DNA of 64,000 nt from Acidimicrobiales bacterium (GTDB lineage: Bacteria > Actinomycetota > Acidimicrobiia > Acidimicrobiales > SZUA-35). Position 1 is the stretch's first letter. The number at the start of each line of letters is the position of its first letter. The stretch lies in NCBI GenBank assembly GCA_020629155.1, contig JAHDDW010000001.1, positions 108,497-172,496 on the forward strand. The letters run 5' to 3'. The translations under genes and the position numbers were made by a program. The notes beneath the pieces are model-generated. The model did not search any database and was not told the DNA's origin. It saw nothing but the letters and a program-made list of their open reading frames with translations. Positions 1-9,204 of the stretch are shown here, piece by piece.

Positions 1-265
1 CAACTAACAACAAGGTTTTTGGCCCCACCCATGCAGGCGGCAAAACACCGCGATGCACAATAACAGGACATTCAAGAACAGGCTGCAAACACGCTGCGAT
101 AAGATCTTCGCTAAAAAGCTCAGCGTCAAGCCCCACAATAAGAATATCTTCGATATCGTCGTCGAGTAGCTCAAATGAAGCTTCAAAGTCAGCAATAGCA
201 GCTTCGACTTGCTCAGGTACTGTGAGCAAAGCTTCCCACGGGCCAACTACATTCGCAGAGCTCAT
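1..265 (-). CDS. Bifunctional phosphoglucose/phosphomannose isomerase-like (SIS family), N-terminal fragment
   Basis: The gene runs off the left edge; 88 codons of the N-terminus are visible. The reading VECPVIV..., then VHRGVLPPAWVGPKTLLLV, matches the family pattern of a buried strand followed by an 'LPAWVG.DTL' stretch. The opening 'PWEALLTVPEQVEAAI' matches the start of actinobacterial SIS isomerases that interconvert fructose-6-P and mannose-6-P. The glycine-rich sugar-phosphate loop usually seen around residue 45 (GMGGSG-like) is here VGLDAELFSE, so activity is uncertain. The ATG at 263-265 overlaps the stop of the upstream Trm112-like gene (ATGA), so the two are translationally coupled. 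Position next to phosphomannomutase supports a role in GDP-mannose precursor supply. Confidence 0.65.
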   Translation of the reverse strand, partial: MSSANVVGPWEALLTVPEQVEAAIADFEASFELLDDDIEDILIVGLDAELFSEDLIAACLQPVLECPVIVHRGVLPPAWVGPKTLLLV

Positions 266-501
266 AGAGCAGTCGTTGAACTAGTACCCTCTTGCGTCTC
301 TATTCGCGACATCAACTTGTCATGAGCTTCTTGCGTTAATGTGACAGCTTCCTCCGGAAGCATCACTGGAATCCCATCCACAATTTTGTATTGCTTCTTC
401 AAACGAGGGTTATAGAACAGCGCGTCTTGCTGTGAATACAACAACGGCCCTTGGTCCTCAGGACAAGCCAAAATCTTTACTAATGAATCTTTTATAGCCA
501 T
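262..501 (-). CDS. Trm112-like (UPF0434/DUF343) small protein
   Basis: This 79-residue protein begins MAIKDSLVKILACPEDQGPL, the characteristic 'LLACP...GPL' opening of the Trm112p-like family, followed by the conserved 'YPIVDGIPVML'-type segment (here YKIVDGIPVMLPEEA). Only one Cys remains, so a classical zinc-binding site is not intact. In Actinobacteria a gene of this family commonly sits between phosphomannomutase and an SIS isomerase, exactly as here, but its role there is not defined. The serine/threonine-rich tail overlaps the start of the downstream isomerase by four bases. Start chosen at the ATG preceded by AAGGAGA in the transcribed orientation. Confidence 0.85.
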   Translation of the reverse strand: MAIKDSLVKILACPEDQGPLLYSQQDALFYNPRLKKQYKIVDGIPVMLPEEAVTLTQEAHDKLMSRIETQEGTSSTTAL

Positions 502-526
502 ATGATCTCCTTACTACAACATCGTC

Positions 527-1891
527 TTATGCAGAGGCCATGACTTCTTGCACTTCAGCAACTCTACGGTCAACATCATCTTGAGAGGCAGCTTCCAAGT
601 TAAGACGCAACAAAGGCTCGGTATTTGACGGGCGTAAGTTAAACCACCAATCACCATAGTCGACAGTTAAACCGTCAAGACGATCGCTATCTGCATCGCT
701 ATAGTGTTGCGCCACTTTTTCTAACACAGCGTCTGTGTCAGTTACCTTTGTGTTGATTTCACCTGAAGCTTCATAGCGTTGCAGCGGCGCTAGCAGCTCT
801 GACAGCGGCACATTTGCACGCGATAACTGCTCTAAAACAATAACCGCAGCAATCAGACCAGAGTCAGCGCGCCAGTTATCTTTGAAATAGTAATGCGCGC
901 TATGCTCGCCACCAAACGCTGCGCCTGTTTCAGCCATAATCTGTTTGATAAATGAATGCCCGACACGCGAGCGAATTGGGCGGCCGCCATTTTCTTTCAC
1001 AACTTCAGCCACTGTTTTTGAACAGATCAGGTTATGAATAATGCTCGCACCTGGGGAGTCTTCCAAAATCTTTTTTGCAAGCAGCGCCGTGGTTAATGAG
1101 CCAGAAACAGGTTCTGCCTTTTCGTTAACAAGAAACACCCTGTCTGCATCGCCGTCGAATGCCAAACCAATGTCAGCTCCAGTCTCAAGCACACGAGCTT
1201 GCAAATCCTTAAGGTTTTCGACAACCAATGGATTCGCCTCATGATTCGGGAAGGTACCATCAAGCTCTTCATACATTATTTCGACATCGAACGGCAACTG
1301 ATCAAACACGGCTGGCAGAACAAAACCGCCCATACCGTTAGCGGTATCGGCAATAACTTTAAGCGGCCTGAGGCCTTCTTCATTTATGAAACCTAGAACA
1401 TGGGTAGCGAACCCACTGAGAAGATCTTGCGAGCTTTTGGCCCCTGGGTTTTCAACTGGGGCCAAGCCACTTTTTGCCTGCTCTTTGATAAATGACAGCC
1501 CTGTTTCTTGCCCAATTGGAACAGCATCACTTAAACACAATTTGATGCCGTTATAGCCCGCTGGGTTGTGAGAAGCAGTAAACATAACACCGGGAAGAGA
1601 TAAGCTTCCTGACGCGTAATACACCATATCTGTCGAACATAAACCAAGCTCTATCACATCAAGCCCTTGGCTCATCACACCGTCAGCGAAGGCGTTTACA
1701 AGTTCTTCAGCCGAAGGGCGCATATCGTGGCCAATAGCTACCGATGTCACATCAGGTTCAGTTTTGCGAACAAATGCAGCAAATCCTTGCCCTAGCGCTT
1801 CACAAACAGTTGCGTTGATCTGATCGGGGTACGTGCCTCGCACATCATACGCTTTTACGATTTCGTCTAATGAAAGAAGATTAATTGTCAT
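527..1891 (-). CDS. manB: Phosphomannomutase/phosphoglucomutase
   Basis: Cytosolic enzyme converting mannose-6-P (or glucose-6-P) to the 1-phosphate, the step before GDP-mannose. All four active-site loops of the alpha-D-phosphohexomutase family are visible: the phosphoserine loop TASHNPAGYNGIKL (about residues 105-118), the metal loop DGDADR (about 246), the sugar-binding loop GGEHSAHYYF (about 327) and the phosphate-binding loop RPSNTEPLLRL (about 419). I start at the internal ATG giving MTINLLSLDEIVKAYDVRG, because the family begins close to the AYDVRG motif; an in-frame start 14 codons earlier adds a Cys-rich stretch with no similarity. Length 454 aa is normal. It would feed gmd/rmd at 14.7-17.2 kb and the nearby glycosyltransferases. 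Confidence 0.93.
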   Translation of the reverse strand: MTINLLSLDEIVKAYDVRGTYPDQINATVCEALGQGFAAFVRKTEPDVTSVAIGHDMRPSAEELVNAFADGVMSQGLDVIELGLCSTDMVYYASGSLSLPGVMFTASHNPAGYNGIKLCLSDAVPIGQETGLSFIKEQAKSGLAPVENPGAKSSQDLLSGFATHVLGFINEEGLRPLKVIADTANGMGGFVLPAVFDQLPFDVEIMYEELDGTFPNHEANPLVVENLKDLQARVLETGADIGLAFDGDADRVFLVNEKAEPVSGSLTTALLAKKILEDSPGASIIHNLICSKTVAEVVKENGGRPIRSRVGHSFIKQIMAETGAAFGGEHSAHYYFKDNWRADSGLIAAVIVLEQLSRANVPLSELLAPLQRYEASGEINTKVTDTDAVLEKVAQHYSDADSDRLDGLTVDYGDWWFNLRPSNTEPLLRLNLEAASQDDVDRRVAEVQEVMASA

Positions 1892-1970
1892 AGTGTAGAC
1901 AACACTACAACAACTAAACACAAAGCAGCTCATTCAAAGTTGAAATTTAACGAAAGGTGATCTCCACCAG

Positions 1971-3143
1971 CTAGTTACCGCTCTTACCTGCTTGCAAAAC
2001 TTTTTTATGCTCATCAGTTGGACGGTATTCGCCTTTGCCGACCCAGCGCCGCATCCGAAATAAATCTTGCACTAGAATCGCTGTATCTCGCACAAGACTC
2101 ACAGAAGACCCTGCACGGTTTTCTACAAAAACAGGTATCTCTTGAAGCGACAAACCATCTTGCTCTGCCATAAGGAAAACCTCGACATCAAACGCAAAAC
2201 CTTTGATTCGTGCTCGATCAAAAAGAACTCGGGCTATGTCACCTCTAAAACCTTTAATGCCACATTGCGTGTCTCTGAAATGACCGAGCAACACAAGATG
2301 CGTTAAACGATTGATGCACCAGCCTCCAAGCTCACGCAGTTTTTTTGCAGGCACAACAGTATGAGTCGAATCATGACGACGGCTACCAACGACAACATCC
2401 CAGCCTTTTTCGACTTCTTCCATAACGACAAGGAGCATAGAGGGAGGGTACGCTAAATCTGCATCAGTAAAGACAACGCAGCGACCTTTCGACGCCAACA
2501 CACCTGCTTTAACAGCAGCGCCTTTCCCCTGGTTATAAGGCTGGCGTACGACTCGAACATCTAATTTCTCGGCATAGCTTGCTGTGTCATCACTAGAGCC
2601 ATCGTCAACAACAATAATTTCATACGGACCGAAATCTGCGGCGTCTAACGCATCGTCAATGGCTTCGACAGTGGAAATAATCCGTTTACCTTCGTTATAG
2701 GCAGGGATAACAACGCTTAATCGCACATCTCCTGAAGAAACAGGACGATCTACTTTTTGTGCAAGTTCTTTGCGAACTATACCAAACAGAACCCAGCGGT
2801 AGGCCAACCAGCGAACTATTGCTGCTACTAATATGGCTAGTGTTTTCGCAGCCAAAAGAGGCAGAAACATATTTGAAATAAGCAGAACGATAATGTCAAC
2901 AAGCCCAGCGACCGCTGCTGTTAAAGCAAAACCTCCAGGGTGACTCACCCACCTAGCTTTTGGGTTCCCTTTGAACGTAATTGTTCTGTTTAAAAGATAC
3001 GCAGCGCTAGCAGCAACGAGCAAAGCAACAATGTCTGCGAGGATAATCGAATACCTATCTTCCAGAAAAAGAAACAGCACAAAGTCAAGAAGCGTTGCTA
3101 TAACACCTACGAGTGCAAATAGTCTAAGCCTGCTCCGCATCAT
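1971..3143 (-). CDS. GtrA-like membrane domain fused to family 2 glycosyltransferase (dolichyl-phosphate glucosyltransferase type)
   Basis: Two-domain protein of 390 aa. Residues 1-125 hold four hydrophobic segments and the 'LLNRTITF' signature of the GtrA family, which is associated with moving lipid-linked sugars across the membrane. Residues 141-370 are a GT-A fold GT2 domain: LSVVIPAYNEGKRI, VVDDGSSDDT, a DAD metal-binding motif at 227-229, then GSRRHDST, CGIKGFRGDIA and 'KGFAFDVEVFLMAE', all typical of polyprenyl-phosphate glucosyl/mannosyl synthases. The fusion suggests synthesis and flipping of a polyprenyl-phosphate sugar by one polypeptide; this is inference. It lies in a minus-strand series of envelope-glycan genes. 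Confidence 0.88.
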   Translation of the reverse strand: MMRSRLRLFALVGVIATLLDFVLFLFLEDRYSIILADIVALLVAASAAYLLNRTITFKGNPKARWVSHPGGFALTAAVAGLVDIIVLLISNMFLPLLAAKTLAILVAAIVRWLAYRWVLFGIVRKELAQKVDRPVSSGDVRLSVVIPAYNEGKRIISTVEAIDDALDAADFGPYEIIVVDDGSSDDTASYAEKLDVRVVRQPYNQGKGAAVKAGVLASKGRCVVFTDADLAYPPSMLLVVMEEVEKGWDVVVGSRRHDSTHTVVPAKKLRELGGWCINRLTHLVLLGHFRDTQCGIKGFRGDIARVLFDRARIKGFAFDVEVFLMAEQDGLSLQEIPVFVENRAGSSVSLVRDTAILVQDLFRMRRWVGKGEYRPTDEHKKVLQAGKSGN

Positions 3144-3212
3144 TACAGGCTATCGCTAAAAATAGCTTTTCTTATCATGTTATTTAAACGGTAATCTTTC
3201 AAATGCGACTTT

Positions 3213-6200
3213 CTATTCGCCTTCTAAACTGTCATCTTTACCATGATCTGCGGTTTTATCGTCTTCTTCTTCGACGTTTTCGTCTGGACTAGACAAATCA
3301 GAGAGAACAGGGCCGACTCCCCTATCAGTGCTGTCACTTGCTGGTTTTGTTGCTGGTGGATCTACAACTTTACTAAGAATTTCTGAAGTAGCTATTTCTG
3401 ACTCAGCGCCGATGACAGGAAAAGAACTTGCACTTGCAAAACCAACCTCTTCTAGCATTTCTTCAGACGAATCTCTAACTGTCTGTTCTGCCGCTGCACT
3501 TGCTTCAGCGACGCCATCAGCTGGTTCCGCTGAAGCTCCAACCTCAGCTAGAGCAGGAGTTTCAAACGAGCTGTAGCGTCGTCTAATCGCGTAACCGCAG
3601 ATGCCCAACAGGGCCAGCAACGATAACGCTGTCGAAACAAGTTCAGGACCAGTGCGCCCATAGGAGAAAGAAACGTTTTTCTCTGTTGGCACAACAACCA
3701 TCATGTTAGGGCCCGCTCGCCATGGCCCCTGCGCCCCTTTGACGTTCCAGTTAGTAAAGTATGATGTTTTAACTAAGACAGGCTTCCCTATTTCGTCAAC
3801 TGAAAAGCTTATCTCATTCGTTGTTGTCTTAATATCAGAAACAACAGCAGGGCCACCTTCAACAGGCTTTATAACCGCATCAAGCACTTCTTGCTCTTCA
3901 GCTGTTGGGAATTCTTTGTTCATAGGAAGAACACGTTCTTCTATAGAGTCACCTGTTTGTTTAGGCCAGCTGTCAGGGCCTGACTCGGCAGGGATAGCTG
4001 CATACGAGCTAGGGTCGTTATGGAAATCAACAGCTTGTCCAATCCAACCGTTTTCAAATCGTCGGTCATGTTCGCTATCTTTGAGCCAGGTTTCTTCAAG
4101 TTCAACACGCAGGGCTTCAGATTGTTCGACGGGAACTTCTGCTACTTGCTCATCGATGCTTTCTGCTACTGCTGAAAGCACACCTTTCTCAACGGTTGCC
4201 TTCTCTTCGATGTCGTCTTCAAGAAAGTCTTTATGGTCTAAACCGTCAACGACAACTGGATAATTTTCTAAACCTTCGACGACATCGCCGCCACGCACAG
4301 CGCCAACTGGGAAGGAAGAAGACATTTCAGTTACTTCCAAACCTTTTGCTTTCAACGCTTCTTTACGATCATCTATTTCTTCAAGGGTTAAAACCTTAAA
4401 GACAGCAAATGGCTGGGTTTCAGGTTTATCTAGGTCAATCTCTTCCAGAGGAAGCACCTCTTGCACCCGACTGAGATCTGGCTTTTGAGGGTCAACCAGA
4501 TCACAGACCGACCCGGTAGCTCGCTGAGCAAAAGCACAAGCGGCTGTAATCGAATCATTTTTGCTCGCTAAATAATATTTCACGCCTGTTGCTTGCAACT
4601 GCGAAACACCTTTTGCTATGTCAAAATCTTGATACGGAAGATCTCGCTGCGCTCTTGAAGGCTCTTTAGAAAGCCTACTCTGGTTTAAGAAATGGAAAGG
4701 CGTTGTTGCAGATGATTCGAAATACAAACCTTCCATCGACGTGATACAACCATCTGTCCAATGCGGCAAAAGCATCATAGCCATCGGCGTGCCATAGTCT
4801 AAATCTTTATTCAGTTCCCACTTCGCACGGCCACAGCCTTGTTCTTCACCGATTGCTGCCATTGTATTGACAACATCACGATATTCTAGATAACCACTTG
4901 TGCCTTCATATCCAGAATAATTATGTTTAGACCAACCCTGGACACTACTATTGTCTCGATTCTCAAACACAAGCCACTTAAAAACCGTGTTATCGCTCGC
5001 GACTTGCACTTCTTGAGAGCCAGGGAGTTCGATTTGCAAAGGCAATGCTGTTGCAACGAACCCTGCAAGCATAGAGAAAACAAGCCCCGCGGAAAGAACT
5101 GTTTGCGTTGGTTTCTCCCAACTTTCAGCGACAGCCATTGCAACAAAGCGCAGAATAAGGCCGACGCCCACAGCACAAACGAAATAGACAGACAAATAAA
5201 AGAACGGAAGCAGACGTTCATTCCATAGCGCCCCTTGCCCTATGTTGGCTGTTAACAGCCCCATCAAAATAGCTTGGCAAGAAAACAGAACGCCAATTTT
5301 GGTTTTTATGACATAACTCAACAATGCGCCAACAACCGCGATCGGCATGGCTATTTCCATCGAATCGGTCATCATTTTGGCGCCAACAGCTTCTAATCGC
5401 TCAAACCCCATGTCAATGAAAAGCCCGTCGAATTTACCTGCCCAAAGAAAGGGGATCAGCCAAAACGATGCTAACGCAAAACTTGTAGCTCCGACGATAG
5501 CTAGCCACAACGCATTACGGCGAATGTCGACATAGGTAATCAAAGCATAAAGAACGACGGCAGCAACAAGCACACAAGCGATCGGTAAGAAGATAGTTGG
5601 CTTTCCTTCATTAAAGGAAATAGCCACAAGCCACGTACTTATCGCACCAAGAAATAACAAGTGCATAGGTGAATTGTTTTTGCGTAGAAGAAGAACAAGC
5701 AGAAGCGCAGGCACAAGAAAGAACAACGGCAAAATGTGTGTCAACGCTACTAACGCCAGCAGCACAGCTGAACGAATATGCCATTTGTTATCGCTGATAC
5801 CGCGAATACAGACACCTAAGGCCAACAACGTTAAATTTAAGCTAATTGAGGCAGAGAACTCACCAGCAAGAGTCGAAAGAACGTTACCGCCAGTGATCTG
5901 AAAGTTAGTGTCAAGCTGAAATATCAAAGCGCCTATTGCAAGCAGCCCTGGGATGGGTTCAGGTGAGCGAGCAAGGCGGCCCATTACCCAAGCAGAAAGG
6001 GGGAAGAATACAACGCCAGAAACTGTAACCAGTTTGAATGCAATCCCATATGGCACATGTGTCAACCAAATGGCAAGAATCGGCACGGCTATGAAAAATA
6101 CTTTTTGATAGTGCCCCAGGATTTGGACTATCTTTATTTTGCGCCAACGAGCCAAATGAGAATCTTCTCTAAGCGTGCCCGCTTCACGCAATGCTGCTTC

Positions 6201-6665
6201 CACCTTTTGTGAACCGCGCAAAGAAACAGCGAAAGCTGCAAACAGCAAGACAAGAGGAATGCTGATATACCAACTCAACCCAGCGTTTATTGTAATGATC
6301 ATTAATGGTGGGATGACCATATAGAAGGTGTATGCAGGAAACCCTGCATACCAATAGGTACTCCAACCACTAAGGCGCAGTTGCGGCAATAGCTCGTCAC
6401 GCATAAATGCAGGCCCTAAAATATGGGCCCCCATGTCGCCACCTGTTGGGATTGTGTCGCCAAAGAGAAGGTTCTGCCCTCCGTTAGCAAAGTTAAAGAT
6501 GAAGAAGAGGTAGGCAGAGCACAGCACAGCCACGACACCGCTTATGAGTGGAACAAGAGAATATTCTTGGGATGGTTTTTGATTGCCCATCCCCTCAGCA
6601 TTTCCGCCGCCTGTGCCTGATGAATCAGTGGTTTTCGACTTTTCGTTATCAATGTCTACGTTCAC
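3213..6665 (-). CDS. Very large multi-pass membrane protein, 6-pyruvoyl-tetrahydropterin synthase-related membrane family
   Basis: 1150 aa, beginning at a GTG preceded by GGGTGAG. A short hydrophilic, Gly/Ser-rich N-terminus is followed by about a dozen transmembrane helices to roughly residue 545, a long extracytoplasmic domain to about 1010, a last helix (LVSTALSLLALLGICGYA) and an acidic Ser/Glu-rich cytoplasmic tail. The motifs GGDMGAHI near the first loop, 'WYAGFPAYTFY' and 'HILPLFFL' match membrane glycosyltransferase-like proteins annotated as PTPS-related (PF10131-like), which share topology with YfhO/GT-C enzymes. I therefore infer a polyprenyl-phosphate-sugar dependent GT-C transferase. 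The highly acidic 120-residue tail is unusual. Substrate unknown. Confidence 0.65.
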   Translation of the reverse strand: MNVDIDNEKSKTTDSSGTGGGNAEGMGNQKPSQEYSLVPLISGVVAVLCSAYLFFIFNFANGGQNLLFGDTIPTGGDMGAHILGPAFMRDELLPQLRLSGWSTYWYAGFPAYTFYMVIPPLMIITINAGLSWYISIPLVLLFAAFAVSLRGSQKVEAALREAGTLREDSHLARWRKIKIVQILGHYQKVFFIAVPILAIWLTHVPYGIAFKLVTVSGVVFFPLSAWVMGRLARSPEPIPGLLAIGALIFQLDTNFQITGGNVLSTLAGEFSASISLNLTLLALGVCIRGISDNKWHIRSAVLLALVALTHILPLFFLVPALLLVLLLRKNNSPMHLLFLGAISTWLVAISFNEGKPTIFLPIACVLVAAVVLYALITYVDIRRNALWLAIVGATSFALASFWLIPFLWAGKFDGLFIDMGFERLEAVGAKMMTDSMEIAMPIAVVGALLSYVIKTKIGVLFSCQAILMGLLTANIGQGALWNERLLPFFYLSVYFVCAVGVGLILRFVAMAVAESWEKPTQTVLSAGLVFSMLAGFVATALPLQIELPGSQEVQVASDNTVFKWLVFENRDNSSVQGWSKHNYSGYEGTSGYLEYRDVVNTMAAIGEEQGCGRAKWELNKDLDYGTPMAMMLLPHWTDGCITSMEGLYFESSATTPFHFLNQSRLSKEPSRAQRDLPYQDFDIAKGVSQLQATGVKYYLASKNDSITAACAFAQRATGSVCDLVDPQKPDLSRVQEVLPLEEIDLDKPETQPFAVFKVLTLEEIDDRKEALKAKGLEVTEMSSSFPVGAVRGGDVVEGLENYPVVVDGLDHKDFLEDDIEEKATVEKGVLSAVAESIDEQVAEVPVEQSEALRVELEETWLKDSEHDRRFENGWIGQAVDFHNDPSSYAAIPAESGPDSWPKQTGDSIEERVLPMNKEFPTAEEQEVLDAVIKPVEGGPAVVSDIKTTTNEISFSVDEIGKPVLVKTSYFTNWNVKGAQGPWRAGPNMMVVVPTEKNVSFSYGRTGPELVSTALSLLALLGICGYAIRRRYSSFETPALAEVGASAEPADGVAEASAAAEQTVRDSSEEMLEEVGFASASSFPVIGAESEIATSEILSKVVDPPATKPASDSTDRGVGPVLSDLSSPDENVEEEDDKTADHGKDDSLEGE

Positions 6666-6693
6666 TTACTCACCCTATTGGTTTATTGTTCGC

Positions 6694-6930
6694 TCAACGA
6701 CCTCGACCTGCGTGTTCGCCTACTTCTGTAAGCGCATCTTCAAGATCGATGCTTTTTCCTGCGAGTTGCCACCTTCGTTTATCACAAGTATCACAAGATT
6801 CCATTAAGAGATCGTTACCTTCGACGGTAATCCTAATAACGGCTACTTCTGCTTTACAAATGGAACATTTTTTAGTTCTACCTTTAGGCTGTAGTTTCGT
6901 TTTTCTAGCTGTTGCTACTTTATTTGACAT
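6694..6930 (-). CDS. Small zinc-ribbon protein
   Basis: 78 aa. A basic N-terminus is followed by two CxxC pairs, CSIC (22-25) and CDTC (46-49), separated by a beta-rich stretch (VAVIRITVEGNDLLMES), so it should bind one zinc as a zinc ribbon. The start is decided by a strong Shine-Dalgarno (GGAGGAGAAT directly before the ATG); upstream in-frame codons belong to intergenic sequence. The protein is not recognisable as a named family. It lies 28 bp upstream of the giant membrane protein and is probably co-transcribed with the glycosylation genes. Function unknown; a nucleic-acid or protein-binding adaptor is the generic expectation for this fold. Confidence 0.6.
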   Translation of the reverse strand: MSNKVATARKTKLQPKGRTKKCSICKAEVAVIRITVEGNDLLMESCDTCDKRRWQLAGKSIDLEDALTEVGEHAGRGR

Positions 6931-7019
6931 ATTCTCCTCCTTCGATGAGCTACAAATCGGCCATTGAAGCAGGTGAATAATTAAAGATTGAATAAATAGT
7001 CTTAATTGACTAGCCCCTG

Positions 7020-7078
7020 GGATGGTCACTTTCGTGGGAATGACGACCTGAGCAGGCTAGGAATCAACCATCTAGGCT
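7020..7078. repeat. Dispersed repeat, truncated copy of the element at 31050-31184
   Basis: The stretch from CACTTTCGTGGGAATGACGA through GGCTAGGAATCAACCATCTAGG (7027-7077) is nearly identical to 31130-31178, differing only at a few positions in the middle. Here only the right half of the palindrome is present. It lies in the intergenic gap between two divergently transcribed genes. Confidence 0.75.
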
Positions 7079-7106
7079 TACACTCTTTAGAAAATGCAAG
7101 CAAGGT

Positions 7107-7207
7107 AGTAAAACTTCTGGGCTGAATATCTACGAGGGAATCTAGAAATGGTAAAGCTTCTGGTCTGAATATACAGGGGAAGCTAGAATTATTAAAGCTT
7201 CCCAGAG
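7107..7207. repeat. Degenerate tandem repeat, about 43-nt unit, upstream of ftsH
   Basis: Two and a half units of about 43 nt are seen: TAGTAAAACTTCTGGGCTGA... , GGTAAAGCTTCTGGTCTGAA... and TTAAAGCTTCCCAGAG. Each unit contains (A)AAGCTTCTGG and CTGAATAT followed by a purine-rich stretch ending CTAGAA. The array fills most of the non-coding gap before ftsH, so it must lie within or next to the ftsH promoter/leader. Confidence 0.55.
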
Positions 7208-7239
7208 TTATCTGGCAAGAAGTCAATTAGGCTGAGGCA

Positions 7240-9117
7240 ATGAGTTCGCAAGACAATAAACCATCAAAAAATAAAGACAGCGCTAACGGCGCAGCAAAAA
7301 TTGAAGGCAAATGGCCTAAATGGCTTATTTGGGTCGGGTTAGGCACCTTGGCAATCCTTTTGGGCTGGTCTGTTTATGTTGAACGCAATATTGATAAAAA
7401 AGACTACAGCGAGTTCTATGAACTGGCAGAAGCTGGCAAGATAGAAAAATTTGAGTTTGAGAACACTAACTTCGCTATTGAAGCCACCACAAAAACGAAC
7501 GATACTTTCCGCACGACAGCACCTCGCGAGTTCACAGAAACAGAACGAGACCTGTTTAACGAAAAAGGTATTGTTCAAGAGTTCAAAACAAGCAGCAACA
7601 GCTTAGGGGATCTGCTCTTCAGTTTTATTCTCCCACTCGGCCTCATCATCGGCCTTCTCTTCTGGTTTGCCCGCAGGCAACAGTCTCAAATGGGCGGCAT
7701 TATGTCTATTGGCCGCAACAAAGCCAAAACATACTCCTCTGAAAAACCTGGCACTATGTTCGACGATGTCGCTGGCTATAAAAACGTCAAGAAAGAGATC
7801 AAAGAGGTTGTCGATTTTCTTAAAAGCCCCGAAAAATTTGCCGAAATCGGAGCTCGCATCCCTAAAGGCGTCCTTCTCGTAGGACCTCCTGGAACTGGTA
7901 AAACCCTTATCGCACGGGCAGTCGCTGGTGAAGCAGGCGTGCCGTTTCTTTCGGTTACAGGCTCAGACTTTATGGAAATGTTTGTCGGCGTCGGCGCTAG
8001 TCGCGTGCGTGACCTTTTCAACGAAGCTAAAAAAATGGGTAAAGCAATTATCTTTATCGATGAAATCGACTCGATTGGCCGCAAACGTGGCGCTGGCCTC
8101 GGTGGTGGACACGACGAACGTGAACAAACGCTTAACCAGATGCTGTCTGAAATGGACGGATTTGAAGCTACTGAAGGCATCGTCATGATGGCGGCTACAA
8201 ACCGGCCCGATATTTTAGACCCAGCGTTACTTCGTCCAGGCAGGTTCGACCGACAGGTTGTTGTTCCTCTTCCAGAACTTGAAGATCGCAAAAAAATCTT
8301 GGACGTTCATATCAAGCACAAAAAAATGTCTGATGATGTTGATGTTAACGTTATCGCCCGAGGCACGCCTGGCATGAGCGGTGCCGATCTCGCTAACCTC
8401 GTTAACGAAGCTGCTTTATTTGCCGTTCGTGGCGGGGCAAGCGTCGTGCATCCAGAACATTTTGATGCTGCACGCGACCGCGTCATTATGGGTGTGAAAC
8501 GTGACTCACTTGTCATGTCAGAGTCAGAACGAGAAATGACTGCCTACCACGAAGCTGGCCACGCACTATGTGCCGCGCTGCTTCCAGGCTATGATCCACT
8601 CCACAAAGTGACTATTATCCCTACAGGCATGGCTCTGGGTGTCACAATGACCTTACCAGAAGAAGACCGTCATTCTATTCGCAAAACACATGCAGAAGAT
8701 ATGATTGTGATGATGCTCGGCGGAAGAAACGCTGAAGATCTTGTCTTTGATGTTGTTTCATCTGGCGCTGGCGATGATTTGCAGAAAGCCACAGGTATGG
8801 CACGTCGGATGGTAACCGAATGGGGTATGTCTGATGCGATAGGCCCAATGGCTTTTGGTGATAACGGACCTGTGTTCCTAGGTGATGGCATGTCGCAATC
8901 AAAAGAGTATTCTGAAGGCTTAGCTGAAACAATCGATGTTGAAATTAAACGCATACTGACCGAACAAGAAGACCGATGCAAAAACCTTCTTACAACAAAC
9001 CGAGAAGCGTTAAATCAGGTAGCACAAGGCCTTCTAGAACAAGAAACGTTAAGCGGTAAAGAAATCGATGATATTATCGCCAATATCGGTCAAGGAAATA
9101 ACGCAGCGCTCGTCTAG
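7240..9117 (+). CDS. ftsH: ATP-dependent zinc metalloprotease FtsH
   Basis: Membrane-bound AAA+ protease that degrades unassembled membrane proteins and regulatory factors; forms hexamers with the catalytic part in the cytoplasm. 625 aa with transmembrane helices at about 27-47 and 124-144 enclosing a small extracytoplasmic domain, Walker A GPPGTGKT (215-222), Walker B IIFIDEID (270-277), second region of homology [19 protein letters not shown], zinc site HEAGH (437-441) and the downstream Asp ligand region [10 protein letters not shown]. It lacks the long proline-rich C-terminal tail of many actinobacterial FtsH proteins. A plus-strand gene inside a minus-strand block, with its own leader carrying tandem repeats and a 3' hairpin. 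Confidence 0.97.
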   Translation: MSSQDNKPSKNKDSANGAAKIEGKWPKWLIWVGLGTLAILLGWSVYVERNIDKKDYSEFYELAEAGKIEKFEFENTNFAIEATTKTNDTFRTTAPREFTETERDLFNEKGIVQEFKTSSNSLGDLLFSFILPLGLIIGLLFWFARRQQSQMGGIMSIGRNKAKTYSSEKPGTMFDDVAGYKNVKKEIKEVVDFLKSPEKFAEIGARIPKGVLLVGPPGTGKTLIARAVAGEAGVPFLSVTGSDFMEMFVGVGASRVRDLFNEAKKMGKAIIFIDEIDSIGRKRGAGLGGGHDEREQTLNQMLSEMDGFEATEGIVMMAATNRPDILDPALLRPGRFDRQVVVPLPELEDRKKILDVHIKHKKMSDDVDVNVIARGTPGMSGADLANLVNEAALFAVRGGASVVHPEHFDAARDRVIMGVKRDSLVMSESEREMTAYHEAGHALCAALLPGYDPLHKVTIIPTGMALGVTMTLPEEDRHSIRKTHAEDMIVMMLGGRNAEDLVFDVVSSGAGDDLQKATGMARRMVTEWGMSDAIGPMAFGDNGPVFLGDGMSQSKEYSEGLAETIDVEIKRILTEQEDRCKNLLTTNREALNQVAQGLLEQETLSGKEIDDIIANIGQGNNAALV

Positions 9118-9142
9118 CACTCTTTATGCCTGCTAGACGAGC
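9108..9142 (+). terminator. Stem-loop at the 3' end of ftsH
   Basis: Perfect 12-bp inverted repeat: GCTCGTCTAGCA (9108-9119) and TGCTAGACGAGC (9131-9142) with an 11-nt loop. The left arm includes the ftsH stop codon (TAG at 9115-9117). No T-run follows directly, but a second GC-rich inverted repeat (AGCAGCGCCGCTGCT) does. Probably a terminator or 3'-end stabiliser between convergent genes. Confidence 0.55.
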
Positions 9143-9204
9143 AGCGCCGCTGCTAAAATAGCTTGACCAGAGAAGCGCTTTAATTGTTGCATACACGCCG
9201 CTCT

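Noticed and set aside
3703..4263. 186-codon plus-strand frame opposite the giant membrane protein
   Set aside because: Ser/Thr-rich translation typical of antisense frames of acidic coding sequence; the minus-strand gene is continuous here.
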